Notes under the pieces: model-generated
Told to the model about the DNA's origin: nothing
Database searches by the model: none
The model's input: only the letters and a program-made list of their open reading frames with translations
Position numbers and translations under genes: made by a program
Source of the DNA: Planctomycetota bacterium
GTDB lineage: Bacteria; Planctomycetota; B15-G4
Direction: 5' to 3'
Assembly (NCBI GenBank): GCA_029259715.1
Contig: JAJDEP010000005.1
Coordinates: forward strand, 62,001-126,000
DNA: 64,000 nucleotides
Shown here: piece by piece, positions 20,301 through 26,800 of the stretch
Numbering within the stretch: position 1 is the stretch's first letter
Layout: every line of letters starts with the position of its first letter

Positions 20301-20468
20301 AACCTGCTGACCGTCATCACCGGCCCCTCGGGGTCGCTGTCGCTCGGGACGACCTGGCCCGCGGGACTCCCGGCCGGCACCGAGCTGTTCATCCAGTACT
20401 GGATGCCCGATGCGGGTGGTCCGTTCGGCTTCGCGTCGAGCAATGCGGTGAAGGCCACCACGCCCTAG
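14349..20468 (+). CDS. Giant exported subtilisin-like (S8) protease with eleven PKD domains
   Basis: 2039 residues from ATG 14349, chosen for the AGGGAGG at 14337-14343 and because a hydrophobic export segment (IGWLFSVLLQVSP) follows at once. Residues about 300-780 form the S8 domain: Asp region VNVVDDATTINGHPDLP, His in GEAGHGFINAHIIGG, oxyanion Asn in SAGNDGPSGN, nucleophile in GTSHSAPAIAGGAAL. A beta domain, PKD 1 (about 800-885), a jelly-roll-like insert (about 890-1085, ending YIDDVRFSG), then ten tandem PKD domains of exactly 83 residues follow. The last ~120 residues are a distinct C-terminal domain ending SSNAVKATTP. Likely extracellular degradation of protein polymers. The Asp and His contexts are divergent (VVDDAT, GHGF), so activity is likely but not certain. 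Confidence 0.9.
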   Translation: MQLMHAIGWLFSVLLQVSPAGPLAPAATPFADGDDLVAGRFGPATVHRVMLEAGDDRAAALRRSGAVSFEHDYGAFTLFLVHEGAYGGRARLAASGLPFRDEQDLIPVNGRVLDGRRPADLLGRLLPDERLGGVPGRLDPTAGLYLVQFVGPPDDAWLERLAATGVRRVQYQPMNAYVVSAGPAAVARLERFAETDAAVQYAGEWQPGFRMTPTIRWEAANARGQSRRVTVQVVDGPDSRRVVQTIEGLAGGANQVWRVGPYVNIDVVLDPTVFAALSRLPSVFAIEPRGVPGRKDERQGSTVAGNVHSTGPNDTDYLGWLASMGFDSSQFGSFSVNVVDDATTINGHPDLPFGRIDFQINPTSQTGGEAGHGFINAHIIGGFNNLTGSTYNDTAGYNYGLGIAPFAHLGSTAIFGPGFSTASNWENTAYSNGARISSNSWSFIDGAENPIPDYDSSSQEYDSLVRDARSGVSGNQEYMIIFSAGNDGPSGNTISTPSTAKNIVTVAAGENNRQQGTDGCGVTNSGANDINDIIDFSSQGPVDSSGGDGRWKPEISAPGTHIQGGIPQSNYIGGGTCNMFWPIGSTLYGWSSGTSHSAPAIAGGAALIRQWFLNQSLPAPSPALNKALILNTAEYMTGAFAGDTLPSESQGMGLMDLGRAFDGVPKLFEDQGVVLGSTGASHVVNGNVAVAGQPFRVSLVWTDAPGSTSGAPWVNDLDLQVAVGGSVYRGNVFSGANSVTGGSFDFRNNSESVFVPAGVTGSFTVTVTAASIAGNGLPGNADSTDQDFALVIYNGQTGGGPVTPTANFTGTPLAGIVPLNVNFTDASIGDVDTWAWTFGDGGTSTAENPSHQYTSVGSYAVSLTVTGPGGSDGETKNGYITVNAAPTPGISDGSFESQSAGTTPTTPWSVTFGSGHVVNPSGISSDNGMPSDGSQWAELSGESTNNATPPSNPGGVTNPPVGGAGIEQDFTYPAGQTELSFEASFLRNEDPSSQYNDWMSVDVTDGATTVNVYYKDTFSSTSGTSAKYGYAMTPVETVTVDLATLFPSSSTSTLFTLTAQVGNGFDDFQRSLGYIDDVRFSGAVAAPVAEFSGTPLTGAAPLNVSFTDLSSGSVTSWSWTFGDGGTSTAQNPSYNYTSAGIYNVSLTATGPGGSDGETKNGYVVVSVPPPVAEFSGTPLTGAAPLNVDFTDLSSGSVTSWSWTFGDGGTSTAQNPSYNYTSAGIYNVSLTATGPGGSDGETKNGYVVVSVPPPVAEFGGTPTSGTHPLNVDFADLSSGSVTSWSWTFGDGGTSTAQNPSHLYTAAGSYDVTLTVTGPGGSDPETKSAYISVSDPAPVAEFSGTPLTGVAPLNVDFTDLSTGPVTSWSWTFGDGGTSTAQNPSYNYTSAGIYNVSLTATGPGGSDGETKNGYVVVSVPPPVAEFSGTPLTGVAPLNVDFTDLSSGSVTSWSWTFGDGGTSTAQNPSYNYTSAGIYNVSLTATGPGGSDGETKNGYVVVSVPPPVAEFSGTPTSGTHPLNVDFTDLSSGSVTSWSWTFGDGGTSTAQNPSHLYTAAGSYDVTLTVTGPGGSDPETKSAYISVSEPAPVAEFSGTPTSGIVPLNVAFTDLSTGPVTSWSWTFGDGATSTAQNPSHLYTAAGMYDVTLTATGPGGVDAESKTNYIVVSVPPPVAGFGATPTSGILPLDVDFTDASTGSILSWSWTFGDGGTSTAQNPSHTYTAAGTYDVTLTVTGPGGADGETQLGLIAVSEPAPVAEFSGTPTSGVSPLEVDFTDLSSGPVTSWAWTFGDGGTSTAQSPSHTYSAAGSYEVTLTATGPGGSDGETKAAYITVAEPAPVASFTSGASVGVTPLTVAYTDTSTGPITAWSWSFGDGGASVAQHPSYEYTVPGTYDVVLTVTGPGGVDVATQVGLVTIFADPWEDLGFGLAGTGGTPLLEGLGPLVAGQPMTIELSGAQPSAPAVLFYGFSRLDAPLYGGTLVPDFSPPGNLLTVITGPSGSLSLGTTWPAGLPAGTELFIQYWMPDAGGPFGFASSNAVKATTP
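17610..20099 (+). repeat. Ten tandem 249-bp repeats encoding PKD domains
   Basis: Equivalent codons (Val of the VAEF-type motif) fall at 17610, 17859, 18108, 18357, 18606, 18855, 19104, 19353, 19602 and 19851, an exact 249-bp period. Copies share WSWTFGDGGTSTAQNPS. Copies 1-3 and 4-6 of the array (17610-18356 and 18357-19103) show the same internal order of variants (PLTG, PLTG, TSGTHP), so a 747-bp block was duplicated. Later copies are more divergent. Lies wholly inside the S8 protease gene. Confidence 0.95.
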
Positions 20469-20486
20469 CCTCAGGCCCGTCCGGCC

Positions 20487-21542
20487 TCAGGCCATGCCCA
20501 TGACGACGGCGTAGAGCACCAGGCTCACGAGCGCGAGAGCGCGACTGGGCTGGTGGTCGGCGCGGTTGCGCTGCCGCAGGCGTGCCACCACGGCGACGAC
20601 GGTCATGGCCAGGGCGAAGGACAGGTTGCGCTCCATGCGCCCGGGCTCGGCGAGGGCCGCGGCCTCGACGAGGGGGACGCCGGCCCCCGGACCGTTGATC
20701 CAGAGCAGGTCGCACCCGCCGAGGATGGCGAGGTTGAAGATGTTGCTGCCCAGGATCGAGCCGGCGGCCATGACGTGCAGCCCCAGGCGGACCGCGGCGT
20801 ACCCGGTGACCATCTCGGGCAGCGAACTCGTGATGGCCAGGAACAGGCTGCCGACGAAGCCATCCTCGAGGTCGTAGGTCGTCGCAACCGCCTCACCGAG
20901 GTGCGTGAGCCAGATGCCGGTGCCCAGGATCACGCCCGCGGCGGCCAGGCAGCGCAGCACGAGGATGCGCGTGGGGACCGGCGCCGGGGCCGACCCGTCG
21001 GCCGGCGGGTCGGCATGGTGGGGCAGGACGGCGTGCGCGCCCTCACCCTTGCTACGCTCGCTCCACCATCCGTTGAAGGTGGCGGCGCCGTAGAGCGCCA
21101 GCAGCCCCACGGCCACCGTCCAGCGCCCATTCCCCTCGAAGATCCCGGGGAAGAAGACGGCGAAGCAGAGCCCGCCGAGCATCAGCAGGTTGAAGGTTCC
21201 GAGGGGGATCACCCCCTGGATATGGCTGCCATCCCGGATCCGGTGGCTCTGCACGATCCCGTCGAGCAGGGCCAGGATGCCGAGGTTGAAGATGACGCTG
21301 CCGGTGATGTTCCCGGCCGAGAGGGCGGCGCTCTGGACGGCCGTCACAGCGGAAATCGAGATCGTCATTTCAGGCAGGGAGGTCGCCCAGCCGAGGATGA
21401 CGAAGCCGGCGAAAGCGTGACCCCATCCCAGGGCGGACGCCAATCGCTCGGCGTCGCGCGTCAGCTTCAGCCCGGCGAACACGACGATGGCGGCCGCCGT
21501 CCCGAACTTGAGCCAGAGATATGCATGCTCCATCATCGCCAC
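20487..21542 (-). CDS. Sodium/calcium exchanger family membrane protein (CaCA superfamily)
   Basis: 351 residues with about ten TM helices. The two alpha-repeat ion-binding motifs are clear: GWATSLPEMTISISAVTA near residue 52 and AITSSLPEMVTGYAAVRLG in the second half, each followed by GSVIFNLGIL or GSNIFNLAIL. A hydrophilic loop with HAVLPHHADPPADG separates the halves. Role: counter-transport of Ca2+ (or another cation) against Na+, K+ or H+ at the inner membrane. A second ATG at 21536 is equally good. Divergent from the GGDEF-like gene with 50 bp between. Confidence 0.88.
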   Translation of the reverse strand: MAMMEHAYLWLKFGTAAAIVVFAGLKLTRDAERLASALGWGHAFAGFVILGWATSLPEMTISISAVTAVQSAALSAGNITGSVIFNLGILALLDGIVQSHRIRDGSHIQGVIPLGTFNLLMLGGLCFAVFFPGIFEGNGRWTVAVGLLALYGAATFNGWWSERSKGEGAHAVLPHHADPPADGSAPAPVPTRILVLRCLAAAGVILGTGIWLTHLGEAVATTYDLEDGFVGSLFLAITSSLPEMVTGYAAVRLGLHVMAAGSILGSNIFNLAILGGCDLLWINGPGAGVPLVEAAALAEPGRMERNLSFALAMTVVAVVARLRQRNRADHQPSRALALVSLVLYAVVMGMA

Positions 21543-21592
21543 CCGAAGGTCAGCCCGTGTGTCCGCCGCCCCATGAGGAGGTCAGCATAACG

Positions 21593-22105
21593 ATGGATCA
21601 GACGGAACTCGTCTCCCTCATCACCGATCCCGACACCACGCTGCTCACCGACGCGTACTTCCGTTTCCGCATCGACGAGGAGTTCAAGAAGTCGCGCCGC
21701 TTCGGCTGGCCGCTCTCCCTGGTGCTCATCGAAGTCGACGGTTTCGACCGCATCGAGGCGGCGCAAGGGGGTGAAGGACTGGCCTCGGCCCTGCTCAACA
21801 TCTCGGGCACGGTGCTGACCGCTTCGCGCGACGTCGACTTGTCGGCGCGGCTCGGGCCCGGTCGCTTCGGCATGTTGCTCCCGGGCACCGGCGCCGACGG
21901 CGCCGAGACCATGGTGCAGCGGGTCATGGCCACGATCCTCGAGGGCGCCGGCGGCGACCTCTCGCTCGCGGTGGGCGTCACCGAAGGTCCGCAGGAGGGG
22001 CTCGACAAGGCCGACGAGTTCGTGGCGCGCGCCGCGAAGGCCGTGGACGTGGCCCGCAGTCAGGGCGCCAATCAGCTCGTGAGCTGGACCGGACCGTCGG
22101 CCTGA
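21593..22105 (+). CDS. Degenerate GGDEF-domain protein
   Basis: 170 residues from ATG 21593 with GAGGAGG about 11 nt upstream. The fold of a GGDEF domain is visible: LTDAYFRFRIDEEFKKSRRFGWPLSLVLIEVDGFDRI, then ARLGPGRFGMLLPGTGADGA. The signature position reads GPGRF instead of GGDEF/GGEEF, so the metal-binding acidic residues are missing and diguanylate cyclase activity is unlikely. Probably a c-di-GMP-independent or nucleotide-sensing regulatory protein. No other domain and no TM segment. Confidence 0.8.
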   Translation: MDQTELVSLITDPDTTLLTDAYFRFRIDEEFKKSRRFGWPLSLVLIEVDGFDRIEAAQGGEGLASALLNISGTVLTASRDVDLSARLGPGRFGMLLPGTGADGAETMVQRVMATILEGAGGDLSLAVGVTEGPQEGLDKADEFVARAAKAVDVARSQGANQLVSWTGPSA

Positions 22106-22121
22106 CGGGGCGCCGGACCGA

Positions 22122-22457
22122 TCACGAGCCGTAGGGCTCCTCGACGCGGGTCTCGATCAGGACCAGCCCGGCATGCCGCAGCAGGTCGAGGCGGTAGAGG
22201 TTGTGCGCCACGATCTGCGGTGCCTGCCGCAGCGTGACCCGCGACCCGTCGAGCAGGGCGTCGTGGATCAGCGCGACCAGGGTGGCCATGGCCTTGCCGT
22301 CGAGGGCGTCGACGTCCGCCAGGCACACGTCGATGTGGGGGTGCCCGGCCAGGTCGAGGTTCCAGAAGTTCGTCAGGCAGGTGCAGCTGTCGACCTCGAG
22401 GTCGCCGGACATGACCGCGACGACGGATTCGCCCTCGACCACTTTGCGGAACTTCAT
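22122..22457 (-). CDS. STAS-like domain protein
   Basis: 111 residues from ATG 22457, which overlaps the rhomboid stop (ATGA) and has GGGAG upstream. Pattern: VVAVMSGDLEVDSCTCL (first strands), HIDVCLADVDALDGKAMATLVALIHDAL (the central strand, loop and helix of STAS/SpoIIAA folds) and VTLRQAPQIVAHNLYRLDLLRHAGL. The residue normally phosphorylated (Ser/Thr before the central helix) falls at DG instead, so a classical anti-sigma antagonist switch is doubtful. The frame extends far upstream as a shadow. Last gene of a four-gene minus-strand operon. Confidence 0.7.
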   Translation of the reverse strand: MKFRKVVEGESVVAVMSGDLEVDSCTCLTNFWNLDLAGHPHIDVCLADVDALDGKAMATLVALIHDALLDGSRVTLRQAPQIVAHNLYRLDLLRHAGLVLIETRVEEPYGS

Positions 22458-23380
22458 GGCGTCGTCTCCCGGAAGGCGGCCCACCAGGCCACGGCGACGA
22501 CCAGTGGCGGCACCGCGGCGAGCATGGCCTGCGCACGATCGCCGGGCAAGCCGCGCCGGTGGCGCCAGGCGGCCAACCCGATGCCGGTCAGCAGCCCGAT
22601 GCCGAAGCCCGTGCCGTGGGCCATCACGTCCACCCGGCCCGGCTCGCTGCCGGCGCCGGTGCCGAGGAATCCGAGCAGGGCCAGGCCCATGACGAGGGGG
22701 GCCCAGCGGCTCAGGCGGTTGTGGGCGAAGTGGCCCCGCCGGCGCCAACGATAGGCGACCACGACACCCAGCGCGCCGAACACAGCCGTGGAGGCGCCCA
22801 CCGACGTGTGGCTCGCCGGCTGGATCAGGGCGTTGAGTCCGTTGCCCGCCGCGCCGGCGAGCAGGATGGCGCACCACGCCAACCCCGTCCCGACCAGCTG
22901 GCAGGCGAGGGCACCGAAGACCACGCCGAAGAGCAGGTTGCCCGCGAGGTGCGGCAGACCGTCGTGGAGCGTCAGGGCCGTGAGGCAGCGCCACCACTCG
23001 CCCTGCTGGATGTCGCCCGCGCGGGTCATGCCCGCGCTCCACCAGGGCAGGTCGCCCCAGCCGGCATGCCGGGCGTGGTGGATCAAGGAGAGCAGTGCCC
23101 CGTAGACCACGCAGGCGAGGGCGCCGCGCGCGGGGGGGCCGGGCTGGTCGTCGGGGGGCGGCCAGCCGGCGTTCTCCCGGGCGTAGGCCTCCAGCTCGTC
23201 CCGCGCCCGGGCCTGCAGGCTCTCCGGCACCACCAACAGGTGCTGGTGGCCGTGGCGGATGATCGCATGGTCGACGGCCCGGGCGGAGAGGACGAGGGCG
23301 TACTCGCGCACGCGCTTGCCGCTGCCGGCGTGGACCACGACGCGTTCGTCCGACGGCCCGGGGCCGTCCGCTGCGGTCAC
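22454..23380 (-). CDS. Rhomboid-family intramembrane serine protease
   Basis: 308 residues from GTG 23380, which overlaps the PPDK stop (GTGA). An N-terminal soluble region of about 80 residues precedes six or seven TM helices. Family motifs: HLAGNLLFG (the H..GN of TM2), SVGASTAVFGALG with the GxS catalytic serine, and DVMAHGTGFGIG with the catalytic His. Cleaves substrates within the membrane; targets unknown. Translational coupling to PPDK on one side and the STAS gene on the other is unusual for a rhomboid. Confidence 0.88.
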   Translation of the reverse strand: MTAADGPGPSDERVVVHAGSGKRVREYALVLSARAVDHAIIRHGHQHLLVVPESLQARARDELEAYARENAGWPPPDDQPGPPARGALACVVYGALLSLIHHARHAGWGDLPWWSAGMTRAGDIQQGEWWRCLTALTLHDGLPHLAGNLLFGVVFGALACQLVGTGLAWCAILLAGAAGNGLNALIQPASHTSVGASTAVFGALGVVVAYRWRRRGHFAHNRLSRWAPLVMGLALLGFLGTGAGSEPGRVDVMAHGTGFGIGLLTGIGLAAWRHRRGLPGDRAQAMLAAVPPLVVAVAWWAAFRETTP

Positions 23381-26010
23381 CGCGCCGCTTCGAGGGCGGC
23401 CTGGGCCGCCGCCAGGCGCGCGATGGGCACGCGGAAGGGTGAGCAGCTCACGTAGTCGAGGCCGGTGCGGTGGAAGAAGCCGATGGAGCGTGGGTCGCCT
23501 CCGTGTTCGCCGCACACCCCGACCTTGAGGCCGGGACGGGCCGCGCGGCCCTCCTCGGTGGCGAGCGACACCATGCGGCCGACACCGCTCTGGTCGAGGG
23601 ACATGAACGGGTCGCGCTCGTAGAGTCCCGCGGCCACGTAATGGCTGAGCAGGGCGCCGGTGTCATCGCGCGAGAGCCCCAGTCCCATCTGGGTCAGGTC
23701 GTTGGTCCCGAAGGAGAAGAAGTCGGCGACGTCGGCCACCTCGCCGGCGGTGAGCGCCGCCCGCGGCACCTCGATCATGGTGCCGACCAGCACCGGGCCG
23801 CTGAAGCCCGCGTCGCGGCGCAGCGCCGGCTCGGCGTTGCGGATGCGCTTGCGGAAGAAGTCGAGCTCGGTGGCGTTGCCCACCAGGGGGATCATGATCT
23901 CCGGCACCGCCGTCACGCCCTTGTTCTCGCAGCGCCCGGCGGCTTCGAAGATGGCCCGCACCTGCATGTCGTAGATATCGGGGAACAGGATCCCGAGGCG
24001 GCAGCCCCGGATGCCGAGCATGGGGTTGGCCTCGGCCAGTTCGGCCACCCGGGCGGTGACCGCGGCGGTCTCCCACCCCAGGGTGCGCGCCAGGCCTTCC
24101 TGCAACTCGTGCGTGTGCGGGAGGAACTCGTGCAGGGGCGGGTCGAGCAGGCGGATGGTCACCGGCAGCCCGTCCATGGCGGTGAAGATGCCCTCGAAGT
24201 CGTCCCGCTGCAGCGGCAACAGCTCCTGCAACGCGGCCTGCCGCTGCCGCGGGTTGTCCGCCAGGATCATGCGCCGCACGGCGGCGATGCGATCCTCGCC
24301 GAAGAACATGTGCTCGGTGCGACACAGGCCGATGCCCTCGGCGCCGAAGCTCCGCGCGCGGGCGGCGTCCAGGGGCGTGTCGGCGTTGGTGCGCACCTTC
24401 AGCGTGCGGGCCTCGTCGGCCCACTGCATGAGCGTGCGGAAATCGCCGGCGAGCACCGGCTCCACCGAGGGGACACGGCCGAGCATGACCTCGCCGCTCG
24501 AGCCGTCGAGGCTGAGCCAGTCGCCCTCCGCCAGGACGTGCTCGCCGAGGCGCGCCGTGCGGGCCCCCGCGTCGATGGACAGCGCGCCGACGCCGGCCAC
24601 GCAGCAGGTGCCCATGCCGCGCGCCACCACGGCGGCGTGGGAGGTCATGCCGCCCCGAGCCGTGAGGATGCCCTTGGCGACGTGCATGCCCCCGATGTCC
24701 TCGGGCGATGTCTCCTTGCGTACCAGGATCACTGTCTTGCCGCCGGCCGCCCACTCCTCGGCGTGGGCGGCGTCGAACACCACCTGGCCGCAGGCGGCGC
24801 CGGGCGAAGCGGGCAGGCCCTTGCCAATCACATGGCGGTCGGCGCTCGGGTCGAAGGTGGGGTGCAGCAGCTGGTCGAGGGCGGAGGGCTCGACCCTCCG
24901 GACAGCCGTGGCCTGGTCGATGAGCCCCTCGTCGACCATCTCCACCGCGATGCGCACGGCCGCCGGTCCCGTGCGCTTGCCGTTGCGCGTCTGCAGCAGG
25001 TAGAGGTGTCCGTCCTCCACGGTGAACTCGAGGTCCTGCACGTCCTTGAAGTGGGCCTCGAGCCGCTCCTTGGTGTCGAGCAGTTGCTGCAGCATGCCCG
25101 GCAGGACGCTGTCGATCTCGTCGATGGGGCGGGGCGTGCGGATGCCGGCGACCACGTCCTCGCCCTGAGCGTTCTGCAGGAACTCGCCGTAGAATTCGTT
25201 GCTGCCCGTGGACGGGTCGCGGGTGAAGCAGACGCCGGTGGCGCAGTTGTCGCCGCGGTTGCCGAAGACCATGGTCTGCACGTTGACCGCCGTGCCCTGC
25301 AGCCCGTGGATGTCGTTGAGCTGGCGGTACTTGCGCGCCCGCGGGTTGTCCCAACTGTTGAACACGGCCGAGATGGAGAGCCGCAGCTGCTCATGGGGGT
25401 CGGCGGGAAAGGGGGCGCCGGTGTGTTCGCGCACGAGGGCCTCGAAGCGGTCGGCCACGTGGCGCAGGCCCTCGGCCGGGAGCTCGGCGTCGGTGGCCAC
25501 GCCGGCCTCCTCGCGCGCCCGGTGCAGTTCGGCCTCGAAGGCCTCGTGCTCGACGCCCAGGACCACGTCACCGAGCATCTGTACCAGCCGGCGGTAGCTG
25601 TCCCAGGCGAAGCGTTCGCTGTCGGGGTTGCCGGCCTGGACCAGGCCCTTCAGCGTGTCGCGGTTGAGGCCCAGGTTCAGCACCGTGTCCATCATCCCGG
25701 GCATCGACACCGCGGCGCCCGAACGCACCGAGACGAGCAGCGGGTCGTCGGCGGCGCCGAAGCGGCGGCCGGACCATTGCTCCACGCGGGCCAGGGCGCT
25801 CAGCACTTCGTCCCACAGGTCGTCGGGCCAGTCGCCGCCGGCGGCGCTCACCGTGGCGCAGCTGTCGGTGGAGAGGGTGAAGCCCGGCGGCACGGGGATG
25901 CCGATGCGCGTCATCTCCGCCAGGTTGGCGCCCTTGCCCCCGAGCAGCGCCTTGTCGCGCCCCGAGCCGTCGGCCTTGCCGTCTCCGAACAGGTAGGTCC
26001 AGCGGGTCAC
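23377..26010 (-). CDS. ppdK: Pyruvate, phosphate dikinase
   Basis: 877 residues from GTG 26010, overlapping the lipoprotein stop; an earlier in-frame ATG adds a tail absent from the family. N-terminal GGKGANLAEM and PVPPGF start the ATP-grasp domain. The phosphohistidine segment is GGMTSHAAVVARGMG, and the TIM-barrel PEP domain has FGTNDLTQMGLG and the catalytic Cys in VGVCGEHGG. Catalyses ATP + pyruvate + Pi to PEP + AMP + PPi reversibly, serving gluconeogenesis or PPi-linked glycolysis. Length is typical of bacterial enzymes. Confidence 0.97.
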   Translation of the reverse strand: MTRWTYLFGDGKADGSGRDKALLGGKGANLAEMTRIGIPVPPGFTLSTDSCATVSAAGGDWPDDLWDEVLSALARVEQWSGRRFGAADDPLLVSVRSGAAVSMPGMMDTVLNLGLNRDTLKGLVQAGNPDSERFAWDSYRRLVQMLGDVVLGVEHEAFEAELHRAREEAGVATDAELPAEGLRHVADRFEALVREHTGAPFPADPHEQLRLSISAVFNSWDNPRARKYRQLNDIHGLQGTAVNVQTMVFGNRGDNCATGVCFTRDPSTGSNEFYGEFLQNAQGEDVVAGIRTPRPIDEIDSVLPGMLQQLLDTKERLEAHFKDVQDLEFTVEDGHLYLLQTRNGKRTGPAAVRIAVEMVDEGLIDQATAVRRVEPSALDQLLHPTFDPSADRHVIGKGLPASPGAACGQVVFDAAHAEEWAAGGKTVILVRKETSPEDIGGMHVAKGILTARGGMTSHAAVVARGMGTCCVAGVGALSIDAGARTARLGEHVLAEGDWLSLDGSSGEVMLGRVPSVEPVLAGDFRTLMQWADEARTLKVRTNADTPLDAARARSFGAEGIGLCRTEHMFFGEDRIAAVRRMILADNPRQRQAALQELLPLQRDDFEGIFTAMDGLPVTIRLLDPPLHEFLPHTHELQEGLARTLGWETAAVTARVAELAEANPMLGIRGCRLGILFPDIYDMQVRAIFEAAGRCENKGVTAVPEIMIPLVGNATELDFFRKRIRNAEPALRRDAGFSGPVLVGTMIEVPRAALTAGEVADVADFFSFGTNDLTQMGLGLSRDDTGALLSHYVAAGLYERDPFMSLDQSGVGRMVSLATEEGRAARPGLKVGVCGEHGGDPRSIGFFHRTGLDYVSCSPFRVPIARLAAAQAALEAAR

Positions 26011-26609
26011 GGCGAGACCTCGGCGCCGAACCGGTCGATGAGCCAACGCGAGTCGAAGGAGATGGACTCGATCAGGTCGATGTCATCGGGGTCGAGGTCG
26101 GGGCGGTCGATGAGCAGCCACTGACGCGTGCCGGACAGGTTCAGCATGCCGCTGAAGGGCACCCGCTGGCGTGAGCGGACGGGCTTGCGTCCGTCGCGGA
26201 AGGTGATGGTCACCCAGACCTCGCGCACGAAGTCGAGGCGCAGGCGCTCGCTCAACGCCTGCAGGATCGCCCACCCGTGGATGCCGTCGGGCTCGATGCC
26301 GAAGCCGACGATGTTGTCGGAGAGGTCCTTGCGCTCGACGATGTAGCTGAGCACGGGCTGGTCCGCGATGAGGTGGTCACGGAAGGCCAGGTAGTTGCCG
26401 TAGCCGCCGAAGGACCGGGCGAAGTCGGCCGAGAAGCAGGCGTACTCGTCTTCGGGCAGGTCGTGGCACAGGTGGGCCTGCCAGGTGCGCAGCGTGGCTT
26501 CGGGCGAGGTGTAGTCGACGAGCTTGGGCGGGCAGCCGCAGGCGAGGCTCCCGGCGGCCAGCAGGGCCAGCAACAGGAGCAGGGGAGCGGTGCGCGGGAG
26601 CCACTGCAT
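26007..26609 (-). CDS. Putative lipoprotein of unknown function
   Basis: 200 residues from ATG 26609; a TTG at 26618 is an alternative. A classic export signal (LLLLLALLAAGSLAC) ends at a Cys in a loose lipobox (SLAC), followed by GCPP. The mature part begins SPEATLRTWQAHLCHDLPEDEYACFS and reads like a small alpha/beta protein of the NTF2-like kind (helix-rich start, later strands EVWVTITFRDGRKPV); that resemblance is inference. Its stop overlaps the PPDK start (GTGA), so it is translated together with a central-metabolism enzyme for no evident reason. Confidence 0.75.
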   Translation of the reverse strand: MQWLPRTAPLLLLLALLAAGSLACGCPPKLVDYTSPEATLRTWQAHLCHDLPEDEYACFSADFARSFGGYGNYLAFRDHLIADQPVLSYIVERKDLSDNIVGFGIEPDGIHGWAILQALSERLRLDFVREVWVTITFRDGRKPVRSRQRVPFSGMLNLSGTRQWLLIDRPDLDPDDIDLIESISFDSRWLIDRFGAEVSP

Positions 26610-26742
26610 CGGAGACAAGCTTGGCGACCCGGTCAGTGCCCTGTCCTCTGGAGGTCCTGCCTTTGGATTGAGCCCCGTTTCCCGGGGGGAAGGCGAGACT
26701 AGGCCGGGGTGGATTCCCTGTCAACGCGCCCGGGTGGCCGCC

Positions 26743-26771
26743 TTGATTCGCATCTCGGCGGCGTCGAGAAT
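26743..26771 (+). promoter_or_regulatory. Candidate promoter of the pilB-pilB-pilC operon
   Basis: TTGATT at 26743-26748, an exact 17-nt spacer and GAGAAT at 26766-26771. The start point would fall near 26778, giving a leader of about 23 nt that contains GGAG at 26791-26794 before ATG 26801. Confidence 0.5.
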
Positions 26772-26800
26772 CCCGGGCGGTCGTCCCCCGCGGAGCAATC

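Noticed and set aside
23470-26124. 884-residue plus-strand open frame opposite ppdK
   Set aside because: Antisense shadow; PPDK motifs are complete on the other strand.
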